Shown in pieces: positions 24,979 to 33,455 of a stretch of DNA of 64,000 nt; the first letter of the stretch is position 1, and each line of letters begins with the position of its first letter. Location: positions 20,995 to 84,994 of the forward strand of contig JAJZVL010000005.1 of assembly GCA_021845725.1 (NCBI GenBank), written 5' to 3'. Below the pieces are notes generated by a model. It saw only the letters and a program-made list of their open reading frames with translations. It did not search any database and was not told where the DNA came from. The position numbers were made by a program, and so were the translations under genes. Origin of the DNA: Actinomycetes bacterium. Its GTDB lineage: Bacteria; Actinomycetota; Acidimicrobiia; Acidimicrobiales; RAAP-2.

Positions 24979-26076
24979 GTGGACCGACGCGATCTCGACC
25001 GCCTTCTCGGCCTGCTCAGCCAATGGGACGGCTCGGATCTGCACCTGAAGGCAGGGGTCCCGCCGCGGGTTCGCATCGACGGTGAGCTCAGACAGCTGAC
25101 CAGCGAGCCGAAGTGCACGCACACCGACACGCAAGCCGTCGCTCGGGCGATCATGCCGGCCGAGGTGGCAGCCCAGTTCGACAGGCACCGGGAGGCGGAC
25201 TTCGCGTACTCGGTCTCGGGCGTCGGCCGCTTCCGTGTCAACGCCTACTACCAGCGAAGCTCGGTCGCCCTCGCCTTCCGGCGGGTGCGGGCCACCACGG
25301 ACTCCATCGAGGAGCTCGGTCTGCCGCCCGCGGTGGCCAAGCTGGCAGAGGAACGACGCGGCCTTGTCCTCGTCACCGGCCCCACGGGGTCGGGCAAGAC
25401 GACGACGCTCGCCGCGATGATCGCCCACATCAATCGCGTCCGGTCGTGCCACATCATCACCATCGAAGACCCGATCGAGTACCTGCACTCCGACCAGCTC
25501 GCGTCGATCAGCCAGCGCGAGGTGGGTTTCGACACGGACTCTTTCGCCTCGGCGATGCGCGTGGTCCTCCGCCAGGACCCCGACGTGATCCTCGTCGGCG
25601 AGATGCGGGACGTGGAGACGGCATCTGCGGCGCTCACGGCGGCGGAGACCGGTCACCTCGTCCTCTCCACGCTTCACACGATCGACGCCACCGAGACGAT
25701 CACGAGGGTGGTCGACTTCTTCCCGCCACACCAGCAGCAGCAGATCCGCACGTCGCTCGCCGGGTCGCTGCGCGGCACCATCGCGCAGCGCCTCGTGCGG
25801 CGTGCCGACGGCAATGGCCGGGTACCCGCTGTCGAGGTGATGGTGGTGAACGGGCGGATCCGTCAGTGCATCGAGGACGCCAGTCACGCCGGTGACATCG
25901 TCGACATCATCGCCGACGGCGCCTACTACGGCATGCAGAGCTTCGACCAGAGCCTGGCCGCCCACCTCGAAGCGGGACTGGTCACCCTCGCCGAGGCGCT
26001 GGAGATGGCGACGAACCCGCACGACCTCCGCGTGACCCTCGAGCGCCGAGGGCTCGTGCAGACCGGGCACGGCTGA
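24979..26076 (+). CDS. pilT: Type IV pilus retraction ATPase PilT
   Basis: Hexameric secretion-type ATPase of 365 residues that powers pilus retraction. The N-terminal PAS-like domain has SDLHLKAGVPPRVRIDG. Walker A is GPTGSGKTTT, the Asp box is around ITIEDPIEYLH, Walker B is DVILVGEMRD and the His box is LSTLHT. The AIRNLIRE retraction motif of Gram-negative PilT is not evident (CIEDASHAGD occupies the region), so the role in retraction is inferred from overall similarity. A second PilT paralogue lies at 29605. A compact hairpin follows at 26077. Confidence 0.92.
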   Translation: MDRRDLDRLLGLLSQWDGSDLHLKAGVPPRVRIDGELRQLTSEPKCTHTDTQAVARAIMPAEVAAQFDRHREADFAYSVSGVGRFRVNAYYQRSSVALAFRRVRATTDSIEELGLPPAVAKLAEERRGLVLVTGPTGSGKTTTLAAMIAHINRVRSCHIITIEDPIEYLHSDQLASISQREVGFDTDSFASAMRVVLRQDPDVILVGEMRDVETASAALTAAETGHLVLSTLHTIDATETITRVVDFFPPHQQQQIRTSLAGSLRGTIAQRLVRRADGNGRVPAVEVMVVNGRIRQCIEDASHAGDIVDIIADGAYYGMQSFDQSLAAHLEAGLVTLAEALEMATNPHDLRVTLERRGLVQTGHG

Positions 26077-26093
26077 CCGGAGCCGGGCTCCGG
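26077..26093. terminator. Hairpin immediately after pilT
   Basis: CCGGAGCC (26077-26084) and GGCTCCGG (26086-26093) are perfect complements around a single G, directly after the pilT stop. The real loop would be wider than one base. There is no T-tract. The convergent prepilin-peptidase-like gene ends 65 bp further on. Confidence 0.4.
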
Positions 26094-26097
26094 CCGC

Positions 26098-26145
26098 GCC
26101 CGGCATTCCCGCCCCCGGCATTCCCGCCCCCGGCATTCCCGAGCC
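26098..26145. repeat. 15-bp tandem repeat, three copies, between convergent genes
   Basis: The unit CGGCATTCCCGCCCC starts at 26101, 26116 and 26131, the third copy partial. It lies in the 81-bp gap between the 3' ends of pilT and the prepilin-peptidase homologue. Replication slippage is the likely origin. Confidence 0.75.
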
Positions 26146-26157
26146 GACGCCAGCCGT

Positions 26158-26904
26158 CTACGGCCTACTGACGAGCGCGGACGCGAGCAAGGCGATGACC
26201 GATCCCGCCGCCAGCATCGCGAACGGCGCTCGCCGGCGCGCGCCAAGGCCCGTCGCGGCAGTCGCGACGACGATCCAGGCCGCCACGAACGCGCCGCCTC
26301 CCGGCCAGAGCCACCCGGCGGCCCACGCGAGGCCCCCGAGCAGCGCGACCCGTTGCACGCGCTGGCGACCCTCAGCCCGGTCGCAGACCAGCGCAGCGGC
26401 GACGCCGAGCAGCGCTCCCAGCGTGGCCCAGACGATCCGGTCGACGTGCCCCAGCGCGGCGGCGATCGGCAAGAGCGAGAGGGCCGCAAGCAAGCTCACG
26501 ATCGTGAGCGCGATCGGGAGCGCCGAGCCGTCGGCGTCGACGATCGACGTTGCCAGCGTGCAGACGAGGAGGACCGCGATCGAAGGGAGCGGCCAGAGAG
26601 ATCCGAGGGCGGCCGCCGCTGCTGCGCACAGCACGCCGGCGGCGAGCTCGACCAGCGGGTAGCGCCACGAGATCCTCGCCGTGCAGTGCCGGCACCGGCC
26701 GCGCAGCCACAGCCAGGACATCACTGGCACCAGATCGACGAGGGTGAGCTGCGATCCGCAGGCAGGACAGTGCGAAGGCGGCTGGACCACCGACATGTGC
26801 CGGGGGAGGCGGTACACGACCACGTTCAGGAAGGACCCGACCGCGAGGCCCGCGATACCGCTGACGAGGATGGTCAATAGCTGCGCCGCCTGGGTGGAGC
26901 CCAC
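26158..26904 (-). CDS. Prepilin peptidase (PilD) homologue with altered active site
   Basis: A polytopic membrane protein of about 248 residues with the A24/PilD layout. The N-terminal GSFLNVVVYRLP and the Cys-rich cytoplasmic domain (CPACG at 46-50 and CRHC at 71-74) are intact. The first catalytic Asp is present in the block SIVDADGSALPIALT (D123). The second block, normally GxGDxK followed by LLALLGAW, reads GRQRVQRVALLGG (from G179), so the catalytic Asp appears to be Arg182. If the alignment holds, peptidase activity would be lost. GTG 26904 is 9 nt after TACAGT on the minus strand. An upstream extension to 27063 is possible but unlikely. Confidence 0.8.
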   Translation of the reverse strand: MGSTQAAQLLTILVSGIAGLAVGSFLNVVVYRLPRHMSVVQPPSHCPACGSQLTLVDLVPVMSWLWLRGRCRHCTARISWRYPLVELAAGVLCAAAAAALGSLWPLPSIAVLLVCTLATSIVDADGSALPIALTIVSLLAALSLLPIAAALGHVDRIVWATLGALLGVAAALVCDRAEGRQRVQRVALLGGLAWAAGWLWPGGGAFVAAWIVVATAATGLGARRRAPFAMLAAGSVIALLASALVSRP

Positions 26905-26913
26905 CGTGGCGGG

Positions 26914-26919
26914 ACTGTA
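26914..26919 (-). promoter_or_regulatory. -10 element of the prepilin peptidase homologue
   Basis: TACAGT on the minus strand ends 9 nt before GTG 26904. It favours this GTG over the upstream in-frame starts. Confidence 0.45.
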
Positions 26920-27112
26920 GCGCCGCGGGCACCATTGCTCGGGGTTCTCGTAAGGGATTTCATCCGAGTCGAAACGACGGTAAGCTCTCGTCGGCACTTC
27001 GCTCGCGGAGTGGCCGTGGGATGGGGCAAGGATGGGGAGCCACGGTGTCTCGGGTTCCGTCACCCTCAGCTGTGCCGCGGACGCGCCGTCTGGCCGAGCC
27101 AGGGGACAGGGG

Positions 27113-29608
27113 ATGACAGGGGAAGCCGGGGAGTCGGCACGGGAGCTTTCGGAGCAGAACGGCTTCTGCTACGCCGATCTGTCGCGCACGGGCTTCGCGC
27201 CGGGCGCGGCTTCGCTCCTCCCCGAAGAGGTCGCCCGGCGAGAGCGCGCGGTCCCCATCGAGCGCCGCGGCAACGTGACCGTCGTCGCCGTCTCGAAGCC
27301 AGCCGACCAGTCGACCCTCGACGCGCTGCGCGTCGCGACCCGTGGCGAGGTGATCGCGGTCCAGGCGCCGGCAGCGCAGGTCGCCGCCGCCCTCGTCCAG
27401 CTCTACGGGGGGAGCGGATTTCGCCATGGTCGGCGCTACATCCAGCACCAGGTTCGTTGGGAGCGCACGTCGCGCCGGACCAGCCGCCCTCTGGAGGTCG
27501 ACGATGAGGACGAGGACGAGGACGTCGCGCCTGGCCCGTCAGGGCCCGCCGTCGACCCATCGTCACGGTGGGAGCTCGCCGCTGACGCAGCGCCCTCGCC
27601 ACCTGCACCGCCAGCTGGGCCTCCTGCACCGCCAGCTGGGCCTCCTGCACCGCCAGCTGGGCCACCTGCACCGCCAGCTGCGCCACCTGCACCGCCGCCT
27701 GCACCGCCAGCTGGGCCCCCTGCGCCGTCTCCCGCGCCCCCGCAGGTCTTGCCCCCGCTCGAGGCCCCCCCGGTGCTGCAGCCGCTTCTGGTCCAGCCCG
27801 CCGTTTCGTCGCCGTCCTCACCGCCCCCCGGCCCCGGCTCCCTTGGCGGTGAGGCGGCCGACGCTGCCGCCCTTGGCAGCGGTGCCTTTGCCGGCACCGC
27901 TGCCGGGGCGGCTGGCGATCCCGGCTGGCCGCCCCTCGCGCGAGCGCTCGTCGCGAGCGGGAAGGTCTCCGTGCACGACATGGCGCGTGCGGTCCGGGAC
28001 CACGGCGTCCTCGGGCAGTCCCTCGCGCGCTTCTTGCTGAGCGAGCACCTCGTCGTCGAAGCGGACCTCGTCCAGGTGATGGCACGCGAGGCCGGTCTGC
28101 CGTTCGTCGACCTCTCGATGACGCCCCCGGATCCCGACGCTGCGGCGCTCGTCCCTCCGTCGGTCGCTCGGCACCACATGGTGCTCGGCATCGGTGTCGA
28201 CGGGGAGGTCCCGATCGTCGCGATGGCGGACCCGACCGACGTCTTCGCGCTCGACGATCTGCGCAGCGTCCTCGGGCGCAACTTCCGGCGCGTCGTGGCA
28301 ACGCGTGCGCAGATCGAGGGCTACGTGCGGCGTCTGCACGAGCCGAACACCGACGTCCAGGCGGCTGCCCAGCACGCCGCGGGGCACGCGGCCTCCGAGT
28401 CCGGCGGCTTCGAGCTCGAGAGCCTTCAGTCGATCGTCGAGGACGCGCCGATCGTCCGGTACGTGAACCTGCTCATCCTCCAAGCCCTCAACGAGCGAGC
28501 CTCGGACATCCACATCGAGCCAACACCCAAGCGCCTGCGGATCCGTTTCCGGATCGACGGGGTCATGCACGAGGCGAGCTCGGCGTCGCCGGCGATCCAC
28601 GCCGCGGTGATCAGCCGGTTGAAGGTGCTCGGCGAGATGGACATCACCGAGCACCGTGTTCCACAAGAAGGGCGCGTCTCGGTCTCGGTCGGGGATCGCC
28701 AGATCGACCTGCGCCTCGCCATCCTGCCGTCCCTCTATGGCGAGTCCTGCGTCATGCGGCTCCTCGACAAGTCTGCGAGCATCCGCCGCCTCTCCGAGCT
28801 CGGCTTCTTCGCGGACACCCTCGAGCGATATGCCCAGGCGTACCACCAGCCCTACGGGGTCATCCTCGTCACGGGTCCGACCGGCGCCGGGAAGACCACC
28901 ACCCTGTACGCGACCCTCCAAGAGGTGATGTCGAAGGAAAAGTCCGTCGTCACCGTCGAGGACCCCGTCGAGTACCAGATCCCCGGGATCACCCAGGTGC
29001 AGATCAACCCGAAGGTGGGGATGCCGTTCTCGACGGCGCTGCGCTCCATCCTGCGAGCGGACCCCGACATCATCCTCGTCGGCGAGATCCGCGACATGGA
29101 GACCGCGACCATCGCGATGGAAGCGGCGTTGTCGGGGCACCTCGTGCTCACGACGCTGCACACCAACACGGCGGCGAGCACCCCGCTGCGCCTGACCGAG
29201 ATGGGCATCGAGCCGTTCCTCGTGACCTCGGCGGTCAGCGGCGTGCTGACGCAGCGGCTCGCCAGGGTGCTCTGCAAGCAGTGCAAGACGCCGTTCGACG
29301 CGTCACTCGCGGACTACCACGCGGCCGGGTACAAGGAGACAGACCTGCAGGGACTGGACGTCTCCCACCTCTACCGCGCGAACGGGTGCCGGACGTGCTC
29401 GAACACCGGCTACTACGGGCGCATGCTGCTCGGCGAGGTGATGCCGGTGACCGAGGAGATCCAGCGGATGATCATCGAGCAGCGCTCGATCCTCGCCATG
29501 GAGCGCCAGGCCGTCGAGCAAGGCATGCGGACGCTGCGCCAGGACGGCCTCCGCAAGGCGATCGCCGGGTACACGACCCTGGAGGAAGTCCTGAGGGTGG
29601 TCGCATGA
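27113..29608 (+). CDS. pilB: Type IV pilus extension ATPase PilB (GspE family)
   Basis: An 831-residue motor ATPase for pilin polymerisation. It has two GspE/MshEN-like N-terminal modules: about residues 10-105 and about 260-405. They are separated by an acidic stretch and a linker built of PPAPPAG heptapeptides. The ATPase core has GPTGAGKTTTLYATLQ (Walker A), VEDPVEYQIPGITQVQIN, ILVGEIRDMETA (Walker B) and LTTLHTNTA. The C-terminal zinc site has CKQCK and CRTC. AGGGGACAGGGG precedes ATG 27113. The two-module N terminus resembles c-di-GMP-binding MshE/PilB proteins, but the c-di-GMP motifs were not verified. The stop overlaps the next gene (ATGA). Confidence 0.93.
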   Translation: MTGEAGESARELSEQNGFCYADLSRTGFAPGAASLLPEEVARRERAVPIERRGNVTVVAVSKPADQSTLDALRVATRGEVIAVQAPAAQVAAALVQLYGGSGFRHGRRYIQHQVRWERTSRRTSRPLEVDDEDEDEDVAPGPSGPAVDPSSRWELAADAAPSPPAPPAGPPAPPAGPPAPPAGPPAPPAAPPAPPPAPPAGPPAPSPAPPQVLPPLEAPPVLQPLLVQPAVSSPSSPPPGPGSLGGEAADAAALGSGAFAGTAAGAAGDPGWPPLARALVASGKVSVHDMARAVRDHGVLGQSLARFLLSEHLVVEADLVQVMAREAGLPFVDLSMTPPDPDAAALVPPSVARHHMVLGIGVDGEVPIVAMADPTDVFALDDLRSVLGRNFRRVVATRAQIEGYVRRLHEPNTDVQAAAQHAAGHAASESGGFELESLQSIVEDAPIVRYVNLLILQALNERASDIHIEPTPKRLRIRFRIDGVMHEASSASPAIHAAVISRLKVLGEMDITEHRVPQEGRVSVSVGDRQIDLRLAILPSLYGESCVMRLLDKSASIRRLSELGFFADTLERYAQAYHQPYGVILVTGPTGAGKTTTLYATLQEVMSKEKSVVTVEDPVEYQIPGITQVQINPKVGMPFSTALRSILRADPDIILVGEIRDMETATIAMEAALSGHLVLTTLHTNTAASTPLRLTEMGIEPFLVTSAVSGVLTQRLARVLCKQCKTPFDASLADYHAAGYKETDLQGLDVSHLYRANGCRTCSNTGYYGRMLLGEVMPVTEEIQRMIIEQRSILAMERQAVEQGMRTLRQDGLRKAIAGYTTLEEVLRVVA
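27599..27724 (+). repeat. 21-bp coding repeats (PPAPPAG) in pilB
   Basis: Units of 21 bp encode PPAPPAG starting at 27599, 27620, 27641 and 27662, followed by degenerate units. They make a stiff proline-rich linker between the two N-terminal modules of PilB. Copy number may vary between strains. Confidence 0.8.
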
Positions 29609-30735
29609 CGGAGACCTTCGCCAACGGGGCGCGCGCGCCGGTCGTCACGCCGAGCGCGCAGCAGCCGCTTCCGCTGCACGTCGACGACCTCTTGCGCTAC
29701 GCCGTGCGATTGGGCGCGTCCGACCTCCACCTCACCGCGTCGATGCCACCGACCTTGCGCCTCCACGGCGCGCTCCGGCCCATGGAGGAGGTGGGCAGGA
29801 TCGACAACGAGACGCTGAGGAACCTCGTCTACGGCATCCTCACCCAGTCCCACCGCGAGCAATTCGAAGCCGAGCACGAGCTGGACACGTCGCACGAGAT
29901 CGCCGGCGTCGGGCGGTTCCGTGTCAACGTGTGCCTCCAGCGCGGCACGGTCGCGGTCGCGCTGCGCCCGATCCCGAACCAGGTCCCCGAGCTCGGGACG
30001 CTCGGGCTTCCCGACGCGGTCGCGACGTTCGCACGCCTTCGGCGCGGCCTCGTCCTCGTGACCGGGCCGACCGGGTCGGGAAAGTCGACCACGCTCGCCG
30101 CGCTCATCGACGTCATCAACCGCACGCGCCCGCTGCACATCGTGACGGTCGAGGACCCCATCGAGTTCATCCACGACCACAAGCGCTCGATCGTGACCCA
30201 GCGCGAGGTCGGCCAGGACACCAAGTCGTTCGCGGAGGCCCTGCGGCGGGCCTTGCGGCAGGACCCCGACGTCATCCTCGTCGGCGAGATGCGCGACCTC
30301 GAGACCATCTCGACCGCGCTCACGGCGGCGGAGACCGGGCACCTCGTGCTCGCGACCCTCCACACGCAGGACGCCCCCTCCACGATCGACCGGGTGATCG
30401 ACGTGTTCCCACCCAGCCAGCAAGAGCAGATCCGGATCCAGCTCGCATCGTCGCTCGCAGGAGTGGTCACCCAGCAGCTCGTGCCGACCGAGGATGGGAA
30501 GGGCAGGCGCCTGGCCGCGGAGGTCCTCGTGTGCACCCCTGCGGTCCAGAACCTCGTACGCGGCGCGAAGACGCACCAGATCTACTCCCTCATGCAAACG
30601 GGGGCGCAGCACGGGATGCAGACGATGGACCAGAGCCTCGCGCAGCTGGTGCGCGAACGGGCGGTGAGCGAAGGGGTGGCCCTGGACCGCTGCCGCAGCG
30701 TGGAGGACTTCCGCAGCCACGTCGTAGGGAGGTGA
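29605..30735 (+). CDS. PilT-family ATPase (second copy)
   Basis: A 376-residue PilT/PilU-like ATPase. The N-terminal domain has ASDLHLTASMPPTLRLHG; Walker A is GPTGSGKSTT, the Asp box is around VEDPIEFIHDH, Walker B is DVILVGEMRDLETI and the His box is LATLHTQDA. It differs from the PilT at 24979 in its extra N-terminal 20 residues and C-terminal tail. Having one copy in the pilB-pilC operon and one elsewhere suggests a PilT/PilU-type pair, or a division between retraction and another mode; the sequence cannot tell which. ATG 29605 overlaps the pilB stop. Confidence 0.9.
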   Translation: MTETFANGARAPVVTPSAQQPLPLHVDDLLRYAVRLGASDLHLTASMPPTLRLHGALRPMEEVGRIDNETLRNLVYGILTQSHREQFEAEHELDTSHEIAGVGRFRVNVCLQRGTVAVALRPIPNQVPELGTLGLPDAVATFARLRRGLVLVTGPTGSGKSTTLAALIDVINRTRPLHIVTVEDPIEFIHDHKRSIVTQREVGQDTKSFAEALRRALRQDPDVILVGEMRDLETISTALTAAETGHLVLATLHTQDAPSTIDRVIDVFPPSQQEQIRIQLASSLAGVVTQQLVPTEDGKGRRLAAEVLVCTPAVQNLVRGAKTHQIYSLMQTGAQHGMQTMDQSLAQLVRERAVSEGVALDRCRSVEDFRSHVVGR

Positions 30736-30736
30736 C

Positions 30737-31963
30737 GTGTCGACCACGTTCGACTACAAGGTCCGTGATCGCAGCGGCAACCTGATCGAGGGGACGCTCG
30801 ACGGCGACAACCTCGGTCTCGTCGTAGGCCGCCTGCGATCGATGGGCTACCTGCCGGTCTCGGTCACTCCGGCGACCGCCAGCGCCTTGCGGTTCGAGGT
30901 CGTGATCCCCGGGGTCACCGACCGGATCAAGAACAAGGACGTCGCGGTCTTCACCCGTCAGTTCGCGACGATGGTGGACTCGGGCCTCTCCATCAGCCGG
31001 GCGCTCTCGGTGCTCTCCGCGCAGGTGGTGAACAAGCGCTTCGCCCAGGTGCTCCGCGACGTGCGCGACGGGGTGGAGTCCGGCCGGTCGCTCTCCGACG
31101 CCCTCTCGCAGCATCCGAAGGTCTTCGACGAGCTGTACGTGTCGATGGTGCGCGCCGGCGAGCTCGGAGGCTCCATCGACGTGGTGTTGAGCTCGATCGC
31201 GACGCAGCTGGAGAAGCAGGTCGCCATCGCGCGCAAGATCCGTGGGGCGATGACCTACCCCGCGGTCGTGGTGAGCGTCATCTCCTTGCTCTTCGTGGTG
31301 ATGATGGTCTTCATCGTCCCGGTCTTCAAGCGTCTGTTCGTCACCCTGGACGCCCCGCTCCCCACCCCGACCAAGATCGTCATTGCCATCTCGAACACGC
31401 TCGCGAGCTGGCACGCCGGGATCGTGATCGCGGCGATCGTTCTGGCGATCATCGGGTGGCGGCGCTGGATCGCGACCGAGAAGGGCCGCGAGAAGTGGGA
31501 CGGCTGGAAGTTGCGGCCGCCGATCTTCGGGCCCTTGGCTCACAAGGCCGCGCTCGCACGCTTCGCCTTCACGCTGTCATCCCTGGTCTCTGCGGGGGTG
31601 CCGGTCCTCGAATCGCTCGACATCGTCGCCCGGGCGACGGGCAACGCAGTCCTCGCCAAGGCGACCCAGGAGATCAAGCGCGCGGTGCGTGAGGGCCGGC
31701 CGTTCGCGGATCCGATGCGGGCCAATCCCGTCTTCCCTCAGCTCATGGTCCAGATGGTCGAGGTCGGGGAGCAGACCGGCGCGCTCGACGACATGCTGGG
31801 CAAGGCGGCCGACTACTACCAGGGCGAGGTGGACCAGACCGTCGACAACCTGTCCTCGATCTTGGAGCCTCTCCTTGTCGTGGTGATGGGCGGCATGGTC
31901 GGGACGGTCATCGTCAGCCTCTACCTCCCGATGCTCACCTACATCAAGTACGTGCACAACTGA
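30737..31963 (+). CDS. pilC: Type IV pilus platform protein PilC
   Basis: A 408-residue GspF-family inner-membrane platform protein that couples PilB/PilT rotation to pilin insertion. It has two GspF domains: one with FTRQFATMVDSGLSISRALS and MVRAGELGGSIDVVL, the other with FAFTLSSLVSAGVPVLESL and MVEVGEQTGALDDML. Three membrane segments lie at about 170-195, 212-238 and 375-400. GTG 30737 follows a GGGAGG ribosome site one base after the pilT2 stop. The order pilB-pilT-pilC is the usual core of Gram-positive type IV pili. Confidence 0.94.
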   Translation: MSTTFDYKVRDRSGNLIEGTLDGDNLGLVVGRLRSMGYLPVSVTPATASALRFEVVIPGVTDRIKNKDVAVFTRQFATMVDSGLSISRALSVLSAQVVNKRFAQVLRDVRDGVESGRSLSDALSQHPKVFDELYVSMVRAGELGGSIDVVLSSIATQLEKQVAIARKIRGAMTYPAVVVSVISLLFVVMMVFIVPVFKRLFVTLDAPLPTPTKIVIAISNTLASWHAGIVIAAIVLAIIGWRRWIATEKGREKWDGWKLRPPIFGPLAHKAALARFAFTLSSLVSAGVPVLESLDIVARATGNAVLAKATQEIKRAVREGRPFADPMRANPVFPQLMVQMVEVGEQTGALDDMLGKAADYYQGEVDQTVDNLSSILEPLLVVVMGGMVGTVIVSLYLPMLTYIKYVHN

Positions 31964-31989
31964 TCGCGTCTGCCTCCGCCAGCGCGCAC

Positions 31990-32040
31990 CTGGGCAGCGT
32001 GCCCAGCGCCCAAGGGGGTGAGCCGCCGTTGATCCGGCGG
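31990..32040 (+). terminator. Two tandem hairpins after pilC
   Basis: CTGGGC-AGCGT-GCCCAG (31990-32006) and CCGCCG-TTGATC-CGGCGG (32023-32040) follow the pilC stop by 27 and 60 nt. A third short stem GGCGGC-GGA-GCCGCC lies near 32091-32105. None has a T-tract. They probably end the pilBTC transcript. The remaining gap to 32150 holds no gene I can support. Confidence 0.45.
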
Positions 32041-32149
32041 TGGACCAGCTCGGCCGTATGCTCGCCAGCACTCGAGATATGCCCACTCCAGGCGGCGGAG
32101 CCGCCCAGCTGACGCGGGAGCCACCACGCCGACCAGAGCAGTACCGGAA

Positions 32150-32197
32150 GATCCCAGCCCCCAGGCGGTGAGCGATCCCAGCCCCCAGGCGGTGAGC
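32150..32197 (+). repeat. Perfect 24-bp tandem duplication spanning a start codon
   Basis: The 24 bases 32150-32173 are repeated exactly at 32174-32197. Each copy contains an in-frame GTG (32168 and 32192) in the same context, so the downstream gene has two equivalent candidate starts and the first eight residues may be duplicated (VSDPSPQA versus VSDPVSQA). Confidence 0.9.
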
Positions 32198-33433
32198 GAT
32201 CCGGTCTCGCAGGCGGCGCTGACCAGCCCGGCCACCGGGCTCTGGCGGCGCACCTGGAGGGTATTGCGACGGTGGTGGCCCGTCATGCGCTGGGTCGCGG
32301 GGCTCGGCATCCTCGCGGTGGCGCTCGACGTCTTGTCGTCGCACACCGGCGAGCTGTCGACGGTGGGGACAGTCTTTGCCCACCTGCGCTGGTGGTGGCT
32401 CCTTCCCGCACTCGTCGCAGAGGCTGCCTCGGTGCTCTCCTTCGTCGGCATGGAGACACGTCTGTTGGCCGCAGGCAGGCTTCGCCCGCCGCTGGTCCCG
32501 CTCGCGGGGGTCACGCTCGCCTCGCAGGCGCTCAGCAATTCGGTGCCGGCGGGGCCTGCGGCAGCCCTGGTGTACGGCTTCCGGTGGTACCGGCGCCTCG
32601 GGGCGGACGACACCCTGGCGAGCTGGGCGCTCATCGGGACGACGGTCTTCGCCGCGCTCTCGCTCGCCGTGCTGGCCGGGATCGGTCTCGTGCTCGCGAC
32701 CGACCAGGGAGCGTCCTTGGACCTGGTGCCAGCGGTGCTCGGCGCGCTGGTGGCGACCCTCGCGCTCGGCGTCCTCTTCGTCTACGAGCGTCCGCTCAGA
32801 GTCGTCGCCCGCTGGACGTTCGAGATCTCGGGCCGCGTCTTCGGACGACCTCGCGGCGATCGCGAGCGCCAGGTGATCGTGTTGCTGGACCGCCTTTCTC
32901 GCGTACGGCTCTCCACGCGTGGCGCGCTCGAGATCCTCGGCTGGGGCTTCATGAACTGGCTGTTCGACTGCACCTGCTTCGCGCTGGCGTTCCTTGCCAC
33001 CGGTTCCCCGGTGCCCTGGAAGGGGCTGCTCCTCGCCTACGGCGCCGGTCAGCTCGCGGCGAACCTTCCCATCACCCCCGGCGGGCTCGGGGTGGTCGAA
33101 GGCAGCATCACCATCGCGCTCGCGTACTTCGGGGGGGGCACGGCCGCCGACATCGCCGCGGTGCTCGTCTACCGGCTGATCAGCTTCTGGCTCGTGCTGT
33201 TCATCGGGTGGGGATCGTGGAGCGCTCTGGCACTCGGCGTGCGTCGCGGGCGCTGGCCGAGGAGCGCGCTGCGCGCTCGGGTGGAGCCCGGTGTGCTGAC
33301 TGCGACGGTGGACCCTGACGACCCGGAAGACGAGGGGGAGGGACATGGCGGAGACGTGCGGGGAATTGACGCGGCGCCTGAGGAGCCCGAGGAGCCGGAG
33401 CGGCGCCGAGCGAACCGCGGCACGACGGAGTGA
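32168..33433 (+). CDS. YbhN/UPF0104-type integral membrane protein
   Basis: A polytopic membrane protein of about 421 residues in the lysylphosphatidylglycerol synthase transmembrane family (AglD2/YbhN). Eight or so hydrophobic segments run through residues 35-365. Family landmarks are present: SNSVPAGPAAALVYGFRWYR, GQLAANLPITPGGLGVVEGS and VLVYRLISFWLVLFIGW. The catalytic lysyl-transferase domain of MprF is absent, so lipid flipping or an isoprenoid/lipid-linked role is more likely than aminoacylation. The C-terminal 60 residues are acidic and disordered. The start is GTG 32168 or 32192 within the duplicated segment. Confidence 0.85.
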   Translation: MSDPSPQAVSDPVSQAALTSPATGLWRRTWRVLRRWWPVMRWVAGLGILAVALDVLSSHTGELSTVGTVFAHLRWWWLLPALVAEAASVLSFVGMETRLLAAGRLRPPLVPLAGVTLASQALSNSVPAGPAAALVYGFRWYRRLGADDTLASWALIGTTVFAALSLAVLAGIGLVLATDQGASLDLVPAVLGALVATLALGVLFVYERPLRVVARWTFEISGRVFGRPRGDRERQVIVLLDRLSRVRLSTRGALEILGWGFMNWLFDCTCFALAFLATGSPVPWKGLLLAYGAGQLAANLPITPGGLGVVEGSITIALAYFGGGTAADIAAVLVYRLISFWLVLFIGWGSWSALALGVRRGRWPRSALRARVEPGVLTATVDPDDPEDEGEGHGGDVRGIDAAPEEPEEPERRRANRGTTE

Positions 33434-33455
33434 CGTGAGCGGGGCGGGATACGCG

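Noticed and set aside
26098..26145. CRISPR array
   Set aside because: The repeats here and at 43685 and 50670 are short, directly adjacent and have no spacers; no cas genes are present.
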